A stretch of DNA of 64,000 nucleotides, from NCBI GenBank assembly GCA_026003015.1, contig BPGL01000001.1, forward strand, positions 128,922 through 192,921. Reading direction: 5' to 3'. Source of the stretch: Actinomycetota bacterium. Its GTDB lineage: Bacteria; Actinomycetota; UBA4738; HRBIN12. The position numbers and the translations under genes are program-made. Within the stretch, counting starts at the first letter, position 1. Every line of letters begins with the position of its first letter. This document shows, in pieces, positions 47,720 to 55,794 of the stretch. The notes beneath the pieces are model-generated. The model had not been told where the DNA came from, made no database searches, and saw only the letters and a list, made by a program, of their open reading frames with translations.

Positions 47720-48706
47720 TCACCACAGGGTCGCCTGTGCCGCGCGCGGCGCGGGGGTGGGTCGCGGGGCCCGTCGGAGCCGATCGGAGGACGTGCCGGG
47801 CGGCGTGGGCCAGCGACGCCGTCCCGCCCGCACGAGGTCGGCGACGAGGCGGGCGAGCCGTCGGCGGTCGGCCGTCGGGGCGTAGGACCGGCGGTAGAGC
47901 TCGCGGTAGCGCGGCACGAGGTCGGGGTGGTGGGTCACGAGCCAGGGCAGGAACTGCTCGCGCACGCCCGGACGCAGGTGCAGCAGGATCGGGGTCACGT
48001 GGGTGGCGCCGGCCTCCAGGGCGGCCTCGACGACGGCCCGCAGCTGGCGCGGCGCGTCGCTCAGGCCCGGCAGGACCGGCGCGACGAGCACGCCGGTGGG
48101 GATGCCCGCCGCGGCGAGCGTCCGCAGGGCCTCGATCCGGGCGCGGGGGTGCGGGGTGCCCGGCTCCGTCTCGCGCCACACGCGCTCGTCGAGCGTGCCG
48201 ATCGAGAAGGCGGCGCTGACCGGGGCGACCTCTGCGGCGCGGCGCAGGAGGTCGAGGTCGCGGACGATCAGCGTGCCCTTCGTGAGGATCGAGAACGGGT
48301 TGCGGGCCTCGATCAGCGCCTCGAGGATCCCGCGCATCAACCGGTAGCGGCCCTCGACGCGCTGGTAGGGGTCGGTGCCGGTCCCCATGGCGATCGGCTC
48401 GCCTCGCCACCGCGGCGCCGCGAGCTCCCGGCGCAGCACCTCCGGGGCGTTCACCTTCACGACGATCTTCGTCTCGAAGTCCCGGCCCGCGTCCATGTCG
48501 AGGTAGGTGTGAGTCGGCCGTGCGAAGCAGTAGGTGCAGGCGTGGACGCAGCCCCGATAGGGGTTGATCGTCCAGTCGAAGGGGAGCCCGCCGCCGGGGA
48601 CCCGGTTGAGCACGGAGCGCGCCTCGACCTCGATGCACTCGATCCCGCGGAACCCGGGCGCGTCGAACCGGCGCCTCCGCAGCTCGAAGAGCGGCGCTTC
48701 CCGCAC
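47720..48706 (-). CDS. Radical SAM protein of the Rv2578c/SPL-like group
   Basis: About 328 residues. Radical SAM cluster motif GCVHACTYCFARPTH (CxxxCxxC), WTINPYRGC and FETKIVVKVNAPEVLRREL in the N-terminal half, with a GTGTDPYQRVEGRYRL segment. Function of the group is unclear; spore-photoproduct-lyase-like. GTG at 48706 is 6 nt after TATCCT and is preferred; an ATG at 48742 is in frame upstream of that -10. Confidence 0.85.
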   Translation of the reverse strand: MREAPLFELRRRRFDAPGFRGIECIEVEARSVLNRVPGGGLPFDWTINPYRGCVHACTYCFARPTHTYLDMDAGRDFETKIVVKVNAPEVLRRELAAPRWRGEPIAMGTGTDPYQRVEGRYRLMRGILEALIEARNPFSILTKGTLIVRDLDLLRRAAEVAPVSAAFSIGTLDERVWRETEPGTPHPRARIEALRTLAAAGIPTGVLVAPVLPGLSDAPRQLRAVVEAALEAGATHVTPILLHLRPGVREQFLPWLVTHHPDLVPRYRELYRRSYAPTADRRRLARLVADLVRAGRRRWPTPPGTSSDRLRRAPRPTPAPRAAQATLW

Positions 48707-48712
48707 CGGCCC

Positions 48713-48718
48713 AGGATA
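48713..48718 (-). promoter_or_regulatory. -10 element (TATCCT) of the radical SAM gene
   Basis: Six nt before the GTG at 48706; if this is the active promoter, the ATG at 48742 is excluded from the transcript. Confidence 0.45.
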
Positions 48719-48804
48719 GAACGTATGTTCGAGGGCGGGCAAGGGGGCGGTCCGTTCACCTTCGTCGGCTACGATCGGAGCCCCTGCGTGACGAAGGGAA
48801 GGTC

Positions 48805-50877
48805 GTGAGCGCTCAGGCCCAGCCCAGGGAGGTCGAGCCGCCGGCGGCGCCGAGCCGCTACGAGAACCGGGAGCTGTCCTGGCTGGAGTTCGACGCCCGC
48901 GTGCTGGCCCTGGCGGAGCGCCACGACCTGCCGGTGCTGGAGCGCGTCCGGTTCCTGTCGATCTTCAACCGGAACCTCGACGAGTTCTTCCAGATCCGGG
49001 TGGCCGGCCTCAAGGAGCAGGTGCAGGCGAAGCTGGGGGCCAGCGGGCGCGACGGGCTGCCGCCGGCGCGCCAGCTCGAACTCATCGCCGAGCGGGTGCG
49101 TACGCTGATGGCCCGCCAGCACCGCGTGTGGGTGCGGTCCCTACGTCCCCGCCTCGCCCACGCCGGCATCCGCGTCCTGGACTGGTCGCAGCTCGACGAG
49201 GCCGCCCGCCGCGTGTGTCGGTCGCGCTACGAGGAGCGGATCTACCCGATCCTCACACCGCTGTCGGTCGACCCGGCGCACCCGTTCCCCTACATCTCGA
49301 ACCTGTCGTTGAACCTGGCGGTCGGCGTGCGCCACCCGAGCGGCGGCGGCGTCCGCTTCGCCCGGGTGAAGGTTCCGCCCTCGCTGCCGCGGTTCCTGGC
49401 CCTCCCCGACGGCGAGCGCTTCGTGCCGATCGAGCAGGTGATCGCGGCCTGCGTCGACACGCTGTTCCCGGGGATGGAGGTCACCGCAGCGCACCCGTTC
49501 CGCGTCACGCGCGACGCCGACGTCGAGCTCGAGATCGACGAGGCGGAGGACCTGCTGCAGGCGATCGAGTCGATCCTGCGGCAGCGCGAGCGTTCCCCCG
49601 AGGTCGTTCGGCTCGAGGTGCACCGCGCGATGCCGGCCGGGTTCCGGGATCTGCTGAAGGAGGAACTGGGGCTGTCGGACCTGGACGTGTACGCGACCGG
49701 CTCGACGCTCGGCCTCGCCGATCTCGACGAGCTCGCCGCGCTCGACCGGCCCGACCTGGCGTACCCGCGCTGGTCGGGCGTCACCCCGGCGCCCCTACAG
49801 CCGGTCGTCGCCGGTCGCAGCGACGTGTTCGAGGTGCTGCGGGCCGGAGAGGTCCTCGTCCACCACCCCTACGAGGCGTTCGATACCTCGGTCGAGCTGT
49901 TCATCGAGCAGGCCTCGCGCGACCCGGCGGTCCTGGCGATCAAGCAGACGTTGTACCGAACGTCCGAGGAGGACTCGGCGATCGTGCGCTCGCTGATCCG
50001 CGCCGCCGAGCGCGGCAAGCAGGTCGTGGCCCTCGTCGAGCTCACCGCGCGCTTCGACGAGGAGGCGAACATCTCCTGGGCCCGGGTGCTCGAGCAGGCC
50101 GGTGTGCACGTCGTGTACGGGGTCGTCGGCCTGAAGACGCACGCGAAGATCTCGCTCGTCGTCCGGGAGGAGGACGACGGGATCCGGCGTTACTGCCACA
50201 TCGGGACCGGCAACTACCACCCGGAGACGGCGCGGCTCTACGAGGATCTGGGGCTGCTCACCGCCGATCCCGAGATCACCGCCGACGTGGCGGACCTGTT
50301 CAACTTCCTCACCGGCTACAGCGGGCAGGACCGCTACCGCCGGATCCTCGTCGCCCCGCTGACGCTGCGCCGGGGGATCGCCGAGCTCATCGCGGAGCAG
50401 GCGCGCCCGGGCGGGCGCATCACCATGAAGATGAACAGCCTCGTCGACGCCCGGATGATCGACGCCCTCTACGAGGCGAGCGCCGCCGGGTGCGAGATCG
50501 ACCTGATCGTGCGCGGGATCTGCTGCCTGCGACCCGGAGTGCCCGGCCTGTCGGATCGGATCCGCGTTCGCTCGCTCGTCGGGCGCTACCTCGAGCACTC
50601 GCGGATCTTCCGGTTCGGCGCCGACGAGGAGGCTCGGTACTTCATCGGCTCGGCCGATCTGATGCCCCGAAACCTCGACCGTCGCGTCGAGTGCGTGACG
50701 GAGATCCGCCAGCCGCAGCTGCAGCGTCGCCTCGACGAGATCCTCGCGGTCTGCATGGCCGACGACGTGCTCGCGTGGGAGCTCGGTCCCGCCGGGTGGA
50801 CGAAGGTGCCCCCGTCCTCGCGCGTGGACGCCCAGGCCGCGCTGCAGCGGCTCGCGCAGGAGCGCGCTGCCGGGTGA
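48805..50877 (+). CDS. ppk1: Polyphosphate kinase 1
   Basis: Makes polyphosphate from ATP. 690 residues. N-terminal domain with YENRELSWLEFDARVL; the phospholipase-D-like catalytic domains hold the phospho-acceptor His in RYCHIGTGNYHPETARLYEDLGLLT and a second His region in the C-terminal half (ADLMPRNLDRRVE). Neighbour order ppk1-NUDIX/MutT1-HU matches M. tuberculosis. Its stop overlaps the GTG of a CHAD protein, so polyP synthesis and a polyP-binding protein are coupled. GTG start after AAGGGAAGG. Confidence 0.96.
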   Translation: MSAQAQPREVEPPAAPSRYENRELSWLEFDARVLALAERHDLPVLERVRFLSIFNRNLDEFFQIRVAGLKEQVQAKLGASGRDGLPPARQLELIAERVRTLMARQHRVWVRSLRPRLAHAGIRVLDWSQLDEAARRVCRSRYEERIYPILTPLSVDPAHPFPYISNLSLNLAVGVRHPSGGGVRFARVKVPPSLPRFLALPDGERFVPIEQVIAACVDTLFPGMEVTAAHPFRVTRDADVELEIDEAEDLLQAIESILRQRERSPEVVRLEVHRAMPAGFRDLLKEELGLSDLDVYATGSTLGLADLDELAALDRPDLAYPRWSGVTPAPLQPVVAGRSDVFEVLRAGEVLVHHPYEAFDTSVELFIEQASRDPAVLAIKQTLYRTSEEDSAIVRSLIRAAERGKQVVALVELTARFDEEANISWARVLEQAGVHVVYGVVGLKTHAKISLVVREEDDGIRRYCHIGTGNYHPETARLYEDLGLLTADPEITADVADLFNFLTGYSGQDRYRRILVAPLTLRRGIAELIAEQARPGGRITMKMNSLVDARMIDALYEASAAGCEIDLIVRGICCLRPGVPGLSDRIRVRSLVGRYLEHSRIFRFGADEEARYFIGSADLMPRNLDRRVECVTEIRQPQLQRRLDEILAVCMADDVLAWELGPAGWTKVPPSSRVDAQAALQRLAQERAAG

Positions 50878-51743
50878 GCCGCGACGCCTCGGCGGCCGAC
50901 GTCCTGCGCGCGGCCGTGGCGACATCGGTCGCGCGTCTCGTCCGCCACGGCCCGGTCGCTCGCGCCGGTAACGACCCCGAGGGCGTGCACCAGGCGCGGG
51001 TCGCGACGCGCCGCCTCCGCTCGGACCTGCGCACCTTCGCGCCCCTGCTCGAGGAGGCGTGGAGGGCCTCGCTGGTCGCCGAGCTCGCCTGGCTGGCCGA
51101 GGTGCTGGGGGCGGCGCGCGACGCCGACGTCTTGCTCGAGCGGCTGCGCCGACGCGTGCGTGAGGCCGAGACCCCCCCGTCGGCCGCCGATCGGATCCTC
51201 GGCCGGCTCGAGGAGCGCGGCCGCGATGCGCATCGGCGGCTGCGGACCGCCATGGACTCGGGCCGCTACCGGACGCTCCTCGATCGTCTCGCCGAGGCCG
51301 CGGCACGACCCGCCTGCACCGAGGCGGCCTCGGGGCCGGCCGCACGGCTGCTGCCGCCGCTCGTGCGCCGACGGTGGCGCGCCCTGCGACGCGCGGTCGC
51401 CGCGGCCGGCCCGGCGCCCGACCCCGACGCGCTCCACCGGATCCGGATCCGGGCCAAGCGGGCGCGATACGCGGCTGAAGCGGTCGCGCCCGTCGTCGGG
51501 CCGCGGGCGGACCGGTTCGCCCGCGCGGCCGCCGGGGTGCAGGAGGTCCTCGGCGAGCACCACGACGCGATCGTGGCCGGCGCCTGGCTGCGTTCCGTCG
51601 CGGCCGAACAGGACGGGGTCGACGTCGCGTTCGCGCTCGGCGTGCTCGCGGGGCTCGAGGACGCCGCGGCCGCGCGGGCGCTCGAGGCCTGGCCGGCGGC
51701 GTGGGCCGCCCTCGACCGATCGCCGCGCGGATGGATGCGATGA
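50874..51743 (+). CDS. CHAD domain protein (polyphosphate-binding)
   Basis: 289 residues, a helical CHAD domain with the repeated His/Arg motifs GVHQARVATRRLRSDLRTF and ALHRIRIRAKRARYAAEAV that bind polyphosphate. CHAD proteins associate with polyP granules. Coupled on both sides: GTG overlaps the ppk1 stop and the TGA overlaps the next ATG. It is wedged into the conserved ppk1-mutT1 pair. Confidence 0.87.
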   Translation: MSRDASAADVLRAAVATSVARLVRHGPVARAGNDPEGVHQARVATRRLRSDLRTFAPLLEEAWRASLVAELAWLAEVLGAARDADVLLERLRRRVREAETPPSAADRILGRLEERGRDAHRRLRTAMDSGRYRTLLDRLAEAAARPACTEAASGPAARLLPPLVRRRWRALRRAVAAAGPAPDPDALHRIRIRAKRARYAAEAVAPVVGPRADRFARAAAGVQEVLGEHHDAIVAGAWLRSVAAEQDGVDVAFALGVLAGLEDAAAARALEAWPAAWAALDRSPRGWMR

Positions 51744-52702
51744 GCGAGGTTCGGGCGGCGGGCGGCGTGATCGTCCGGGCGGGCCCGGGCGGCGCGTCGG
51801 TCGTCCTCGTCCACCGGCCCGCCTACGACGACTGGACGCTCCCGAAGGGCAAGCTCGAGCCGGGCGAGGACGAGGCCGCGGCGGCGTTGCGCGAGGTCCG
51901 GGAGGAGACGGGCCTGGACGCCGTGCTCGAGCGCGACCTCGGCACGATCGCCTACCGCGACGCCGCCGGGCGACCGAAGGTCGTGCGGTACTGGCGGATG
52001 CGCGTTCCCATCGACTCGGTGCCCAGGGCGGCGGGCGAGGTGGACGAGGCGGTCTGGGTCCCGCTCGCCGAGGCGCGGGGCCGGCTGAGCTACGAGCGCG
52101 ACCGGGAGGTGCTCGACCGGCTCTCGGACCCGCCGCCTCGGACGACGCCCGTCGTGGTCCAGGTCCTTCGTCACGTCAAGGCCGGGAATCGTGACCGGTG
52201 GGAGGGGCCGGATGAGCAGCGGCCGGCGAGCCCCGCCGGTCGCCGGCAGGCGGAGCGGCTCGTGGCGGCCTTCGACGGGCAGCCGCTCGCGCGGCTGGTG
52301 TCGAGCCCGGCGGTGCGGTGCCGCCAGAGCCTCGAGCCGCTCGCCGCGGCCCGCGGGCTCCCGGTTGAGATCGCCGCAGAGCTCGCGGAAGGCGGCTCGG
52401 CCGCGGGGGCCGAGGAGCTCGTCCTGGCGGTCGCTGAGGCGGGCCCGTCGGTGCTCAGCACCCACGGGGACGTGCAGCAGCTGCTGATCGAGCGGCTGCT
52501 GCGCGCGGGCGTTGAGCTGCGGGGCACCGAGGTGGCGTTCGCGAAGGGCAGTCGCTGGGCGCTCGAGGTGGTCGACGGGCGGGTGCGCTCGGCGCGCTAC
52601 CTGCCTCCCCCTGAGCGAACCGCACGCGAGTCCGAACGCACAGGCGAGGGCGCGGAGGCGTCGGCTCGAAGACGCGGCGGCGGCCGGGGCCGGTGGCGGT
52701 GA
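51740..52702 (+). CDS. NUDIX hydrolase fused to a histidine phosphatase domain (MutT1-like)
   Basis: 320 residues. N-terminal NUDIX box GKLEPGEDEAAAALREVREETGL and a C-terminal histidine-phosphatase domain starting VLRHVKAGNRDRW (RH-type active site). The same two-domain architecture is found in mycobacterial MutT1, which hydrolyses 8-oxo-GTP and diadenosine polyphosphates. The last 40 residues are low-complexity (Arg/Gly). ATGA overlap with the CHAD gene. Confidence 0.9.
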   Translation: MSEVRAAGGVIVRAGPGGASVVLVHRPAYDDWTLPKGKLEPGEDEAAAALREVREETGLDAVLERDLGTIAYRDAAGRPKVVRYWRMRVPIDSVPRAAGEVDEAVWVPLAEARGRLSYERDREVLDRLSDPPPRTTPVVVQVLRHVKAGNRDRWEGPDEQRPASPAGRRQAERLVAAFDGQPLARLVSSPAVRCRQSLEPLAAARGLPVEIAAELAEGGSAAGAEELVLAVAEAGPSVLSTHGDVQQLLIERLLRAGVELRGTEVAFAKGSRWALEVVDGRVRSARYLPPPERTARESERTGEGAEASARRRGGGRGRWR

Positions 52703-52841
52703 GCCCCGGCCCCGCCGAGCAGGTGCTCAGCTCTCCCCACGATCGCGAGCAGCTCGGGCGCGTGTTGCGGCCGCGGCACCGCGTCATCTCCAGTGTCCGG
52801 CCGCCGCCCCGATGCGTCAAGGGAACCCGGGGACGCCGGGG

Positions 52842-54296
52842 TCAGTTCTCGCCCTGCGCGCGGGTGAACCCGAGCTCCCCGTCGAACTCCTGGAGCTTCT
52901 CGATGTGCATCCACCGGTGGTGGCGTGAGATCCGGGTGAGGAGCTCGTGCACGTCCTCGTCGGGCAGGTCGCCGGGGTTCTCGCGGATCACGAACCGACA
53001 GCGGTAGTGGTCCACGAGCTCGGGCATCGCGCCGGTGGGGGGGAAGACCTTCGTGCCCCGGCAGGAGATCATCTTGAGCGACAGCCGCGTGTCCCGGGTC
53101 AGCTCCAGCAAGGAGGCGCCGAGCTCGGTCGCGGTGAGCGGGGACTCGACGAACACGTCGAGCCCGACGACGGCGCGCGAGGCGGGCCGGACGAAGTCGG
53201 GGTCGGGCGCGACCGTCGGCAGCTGCAGGGGCTTGACCTCGCGGATCGTCCAGCGATCCGTCCGCCGACCCAGGTTCCCGACGATCGCGTCGGTGTAGGC
53301 GCTCGTGCGCGCGCCCCGGTCGTAGCCGACGACGTCGCCGGTGAGCACCCCGGACTCGAGCGTCACGAACACGGCGTGCTCGATCGCGGCGGCCTCCTCG
53401 AACAGCCCGAGGTAGCGGAGCATGAGGACGGCCGACAGGATCAGCGCGGTCGGGTTGATCACGTCCTTGCCGGCGTACTTCGGCGCCGATCCGTGGACCG
53501 CCTCGAAGATCGCGACGTCGTTGCCGATGTTGGCGCTCGGCGCGAAGCCGAGTCCGCCGACGAGCGCGGAGGTGAGGTCCGACAGGATGTCTCCGTTCAT
53601 GTTCGTCGTCACGATCACGTCGAACTGCTCGGGGCGCTTCACGAGCTGGTGCGCGCAGTTGTCGACGATCACGTGCCAGGACTCGATGTCCGGGTACTCG
53701 GGCGCCACCCGTTCGAACACGCGCTTGAGGGTCCCTTCCGAGAGCTTCATGATGTTGGCCTTCGTCGCGCAAGCGACCGAGCGTCGCCCTTCGCTTCGCG
53801 CGTACTCGAACGCGAAGCGCGCGATCTTCTCGCATCCCTTGACCGTGATCAGCTTGAGGGTCTGCGCGACGCCGGGCGTCTGCATGTACTCGATCCCCGC
53901 GTAGAGGTCCTCGACGTTCTCCCGCACCACGACGAGGTCGATGCCGCGGCCGGAGTAGGGGGTGCGCACCCCCGGCAGCTCCCGGACGGGACGGACGTTG
54001 GCGTAGGTCTCGAAGAGCTTGCGCAGGGTGACGTTGGCCGACTTCTCTCCGAACCCGACCGGCGTCTCGAGCGGCCCCTTGAGCACGACGCGCGTGCGGG
54101 AGATGGACTCGATCGTCTCGTCGGGAACGCCCGAGGGCAGGCCCTTGCGGAACACCGCCGCGCCGGCCTCGCACTCCTCCCACTCGATCGGAGCGCCGGT
54201 CGCCTCGACGACGCGACGGGCGGCCGAGACCACCTCGGGACCGATGCCGTCGCCGGGGATCAGCGTGACGGGGATCGGGGCGAGCCGCGTGCTCAC
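52842..54296 (-). CDS. Isocitrate dehydrogenase (NAD(P)-dependent, Thermus/Rickettsia-like long form)
   Basis: 484 residues of the isocitrate/isopropylmalate dehydrogenase family, longer than the 340-420 of other types because of a C-terminal domain of about 140 residues. VTLIPGDGIGPEVV and the substrate-binding VVLKGPLETPVGFGEKSANVTLRKLF, ENVEDLYAGIEY and NMNGDILSDLTSALVGGLGFAPSANIG segments are clear. The extension (about 340-484) with ELTRDTRLSLKMISCRGTKVFPPTG resembles the Thermus-type enzyme. It sits between mutT1 and HU. GTG start after AGGAGGT. Confidence 0.87.
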   Translation of the reverse strand: MSTRLAPIPVTLIPGDGIGPEVVSAARRVVEATGAPIEWEECEAGAAVFRKGLPSGVPDETIESISRTRVVLKGPLETPVGFGEKSANVTLRKLFETYANVRPVRELPGVRTPYSGRGIDLVVVRENVEDLYAGIEYMQTPGVAQTLKLITVKGCEKIARFAFEYARSEGRRSVACATKANIMKLSEGTLKRVFERVAPEYPDIESWHVIVDNCAHQLVKRPEQFDVIVTTNMNGDILSDLTSALVGGLGFAPSANIGNDVAIFEAVHGSAPKYAGKDVINPTALILSAVLMLRYLGLFEEAAAIEHAVFVTLESGVLTGDVVGYDRGARTSAYTDAIVGNLGRRTDRWTIREVKPLQLPTVAPDPDFVRPASRAVVGLDVFVESPLTATELGASLLELTRDTRLSLKMISCRGTKVFPPTGAMPELVDHYRCRFVIRENPGDLPDEDVHELLTRISRHHRWMHIEKLQEFDGELGFTRAQGEN

Positions 54297-54318
54297 GGGC
54301 GACCTCCTGCGGGAACGG

Positions 54319-54345
54319 CCCGGCCGCCGGCGGTGCGCGGCCGGG
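54319..54345 (-). terminator. Terminator hairpin after tRNA-Gln
   Basis: Perfect 8-bp arms CCCGGCCG (54319-54326) and CGGCCGGG (54338-54345) with an 11-nt loop, 9 nt beyond the 3' end of the tRNA; no U-tract. Confidence 0.55.
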
Positions 54346-54354
54346 AGGGACGGG

Positions 54355-54426
54355 CTGGGGATCCAGGACTCGAACCTGGACTACCAGAGCCAGAATCTGG
54401 CGGGCTGCCGATTACCCCAATCCCCA
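54355..54426 (-). tRNA. tRNA-Gln (anticodon CTG)
   Basis: 72 nt. Acceptor TGGGGAT/ATCCCCA with discriminator G; D-arm GGGGTAATCGGCAGCCC; anticodon stem CCAGA/TCTGG around loop TTCTGGC; T-arm AGGTTCGAGTCCT. CCA is not encoded. A TACCCT hexamer (54449 to 54444) lies 17 nt upstream. Confidence 0.95.
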
Positions 54427-54469
54427 AGGTGCGGTCGGGGCCAAGGGTACCAAGCGCCCGGCGGCCGGT

Positions 54470-54499
54470 TTGACCGGTCGCCGAGCGGGCGGATAGGTT
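54470..54499 (+). promoter_or_regulatory. HU promoter (TTGACC-18-TAGGTT)
   Basis: One of the few promoters in the window with a consensus-like -35: TTGACC (54470-54475), 18-bp spacer, TAGGTT (54494-54499), followed by a GGAGGG site, consistent with strong expression. Confidence 0.65.
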
Positions 54500-54537
54500 G
54501 GGGCGGACCGCAGTCGACGACCGCCGGAGGGATCGCC

Positions 54538-54834
54538 GTGAACAAGGGTGGGCTGGTCGTGGAGGTTGCGAGGCGCACGGGCCTGTCGAAGGCGGACGTG
54601 GCGCGCGTCGTCGATGCCGTGATCGACACGATCCGTAGCGCGGTCGTGCGGGGCGACCGCGTGACCCTCGCCGACTTCGGGACGTTCGAGCGCAAGCATC
54701 GGAACCGTCGGATCGCCCGCAACCCGCGCCGCCCGGAGGTGCCGATCGTCGTGCCCGAGCGCGATCTTCCCTCGTTCACCCCGGGCAAGGAGTTCCGCGA
54801 GCAGGTCCTCTCGAGCGGGATCAGTCGAACGTGA
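54538..54834 (+). CDS. hup: HU family DNA-binding protein
   Basis: Nucleoid protein, 98 residues. The HU fold (KGGLVVEVARRTGLSKADVARVVDAVIDTI, then GDRVTLADFGTFERKHRNRRIARNP) is complete. It lacks the Lys/Ala-rich C-terminal tail of mycobacterial HupB. GTG start after GGAGGG. Its 3' end overlaps the convergent small gene by 14 bp. Position next to ppk1-mutT1 matches M. tuberculosis. Confidence 0.95.
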   Translation: MNKGGLVVEVARRTGLSKADVARVVDAVIDTIRSAVVRGDRVTLADFGTFERKHRNRRIARNPRRPEVPIVVPERDLPSFTPGKEFREQVLSSGISRT

Positions 54835-55030
54835 CGATCCGAAGGCCGCGGGCCACGGGGCGCCCCTCGAGCTCCTCGATCTCGAAGCGGACCCGCTGGC
54901 CCAGGCGCAGCGACCGGATCGCCTCCTGAGCGATCGATCCCGGCTCGATCGCGACCTCGAGACGGTCGTCGGTGAGCAGCGACCCCTGCCCGGTCGCCGG
55001 GTCGTAGTCCCTGATCGTCCCCTGCGGCAT
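54821..55030 (-). CDS. Small cold-shock-domain-like protein
   Basis: 69 residues. MPQGTIRDYDPATGQGSLLTDDR recalls the start of CspA-type proteins (PxGTVKWFN...GFGFI), but the RNP1/RNP2 aromatic residues are mostly lost, so it is a divergent or degenerate CSD. Acidic overall. It lies 3 nt after the cofC stop on the same strand and overlaps the end of HU; co-transcribed with cofC. Confidence 0.55.
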   Translation of the reverse strand: MPQGTIRDYDPATGQGSLLTDDRLEVAIEPGSIAQEAIRSLRLGQRVRFEIEELEGRPVARGLRIVTFD

Positions 55031-55033
55031 CCC

Positions 55034-55684
55034 TCAGCACCTCACCGTCGCTCGGATCCTGGCCGCGAGCCCCGCCTCCTCGGCCACCGAGCGCGTGCGC
55101 GTTCGCCGAGGGCTCGCGAGCACGGCCAGGATATCCCGCGGGAGGTCGACGTCGAAGGCGAGCTCCGGGGCGTCGACGACCGAGATCGGCAGGTCGCGTT
55201 CGGCCGCCGCCTGGAGATGCTGGCGGTAGGAGTCCGGCCCGAAGCTCGATGGGATCGCGTCGGGGGGCCGGCGCACGAGCAGGTTCGTGCCCACCTCGTC
55301 GGCGGCGGGGGTGAGGACGACCGGGCCGAGCGTGTGCAGGGCGCGCGCGAGCGCCGCCGGGGTCACGAGGGGGGTGTCGGGCAGGAGCACGGCGAGGGCG
55401 GAGGCGCCGGCGGCGGCGGCCTCCTCCTCGGCCTGGTGGATCGCCGCCGCGAGCGTCGGGGTGCGCTCGGGCAGCGGCCGGGCCCCGCGGCGGGCGGCGA
55501 CCTCGAGGACCGCCTCGTCGCCGGACACGACCCAGGTCTCCCACCCGGGCAAGGGCAGCGCGGCGTCGAGGACGTCTTCGAGCATCGCGAGGGTGAGCGC
55601 CGCGCGCTCGAGCGGCGCCAGGACCGGCTCCAGACGGGACTTGGCCCGGGCCAGGGGCTTGACGGGCAGGACGATCGCGCGCAC
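55034..55684 (-). CDS. cofC: 2-phospho-L-lactate (phosphoenolpyruvate) guanylyltransferase, F420 biosynthesis
   Basis: 216 residues (CofC/FbiD). The N-terminal IVLPVKPLARAKSRL and LLPDTPLVTPAAL motifs, plus the C-terminal FDVDLPRDI, define the family. It transfers GMP to phosphoenolpyruvate or phospholactate, first step of F420 side-chain assembly; supports an F420-dependent LLM oxidoreductase in the window. In M. tuberculosis the orthologue (fbiD, Rv2983) lies next to ppk1. GTG 9 nt after TAGGCT, leaderless. Confidence 0.92.
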   Translation of the reverse strand: MRAIVLPVKPLARAKSRLEPVLAPLERAALTLAMLEDVLDAALPLPGWETWVVSGDEAVLEVAARRGARPLPERTPTLAAAIHQAEEEAAAAGASALAVLLPDTPLVTPAALARALHTLGPVVLTPAADEVGTNLLVRRPPDAIPSSFGPDSYRQHLQAAAERDLPISVVDAPELAFDVDLPRDILAVLASPRRTRTRSVAEEAGLAARIRATVRC

Positions 55685-55693
55685 CGGATGCCC

Positions 55694-55750
55694 AGCCTAG
55701 CCGAGCGCCCGCGGTAGGCTCACGGCTCCGAGGACCGGCAGCCCCGGTCC
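55694..55750. promoter_or_regulatory. Divergent cofC/bioY promoters and a 5' hairpin
   Basis: AGCCTA (55694-55699) is the cofC TAGGCT on the minus strand; TAGGCT (55715-55720) is that of bioY, 15 bp away. A hairpin GGACCGG-CAGCC-CCGGTCC (55732-55750) begins a few nt after the expected bioY start site; AGGAGGT (55783-55789) precedes the ATG. Confidence 0.5.
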
Positions 55751-55794
55751 GAGGGGCCGAGCACCGGAAGGATCGCGCTACAGGAGGTCGGCTC

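Noticed and set aside
52703-52841. Terminator or small gene in the 139-bp gap after the NUDIX gene
   Set aside because: Only a weak GAGCA/TGCTC repeat; no coding frame with support.
55721-55794. Biotin or TPP riboswitch before bioY or thiL
   Set aside because: The short leaders have a hairpin but no recognised aptamer consensus.
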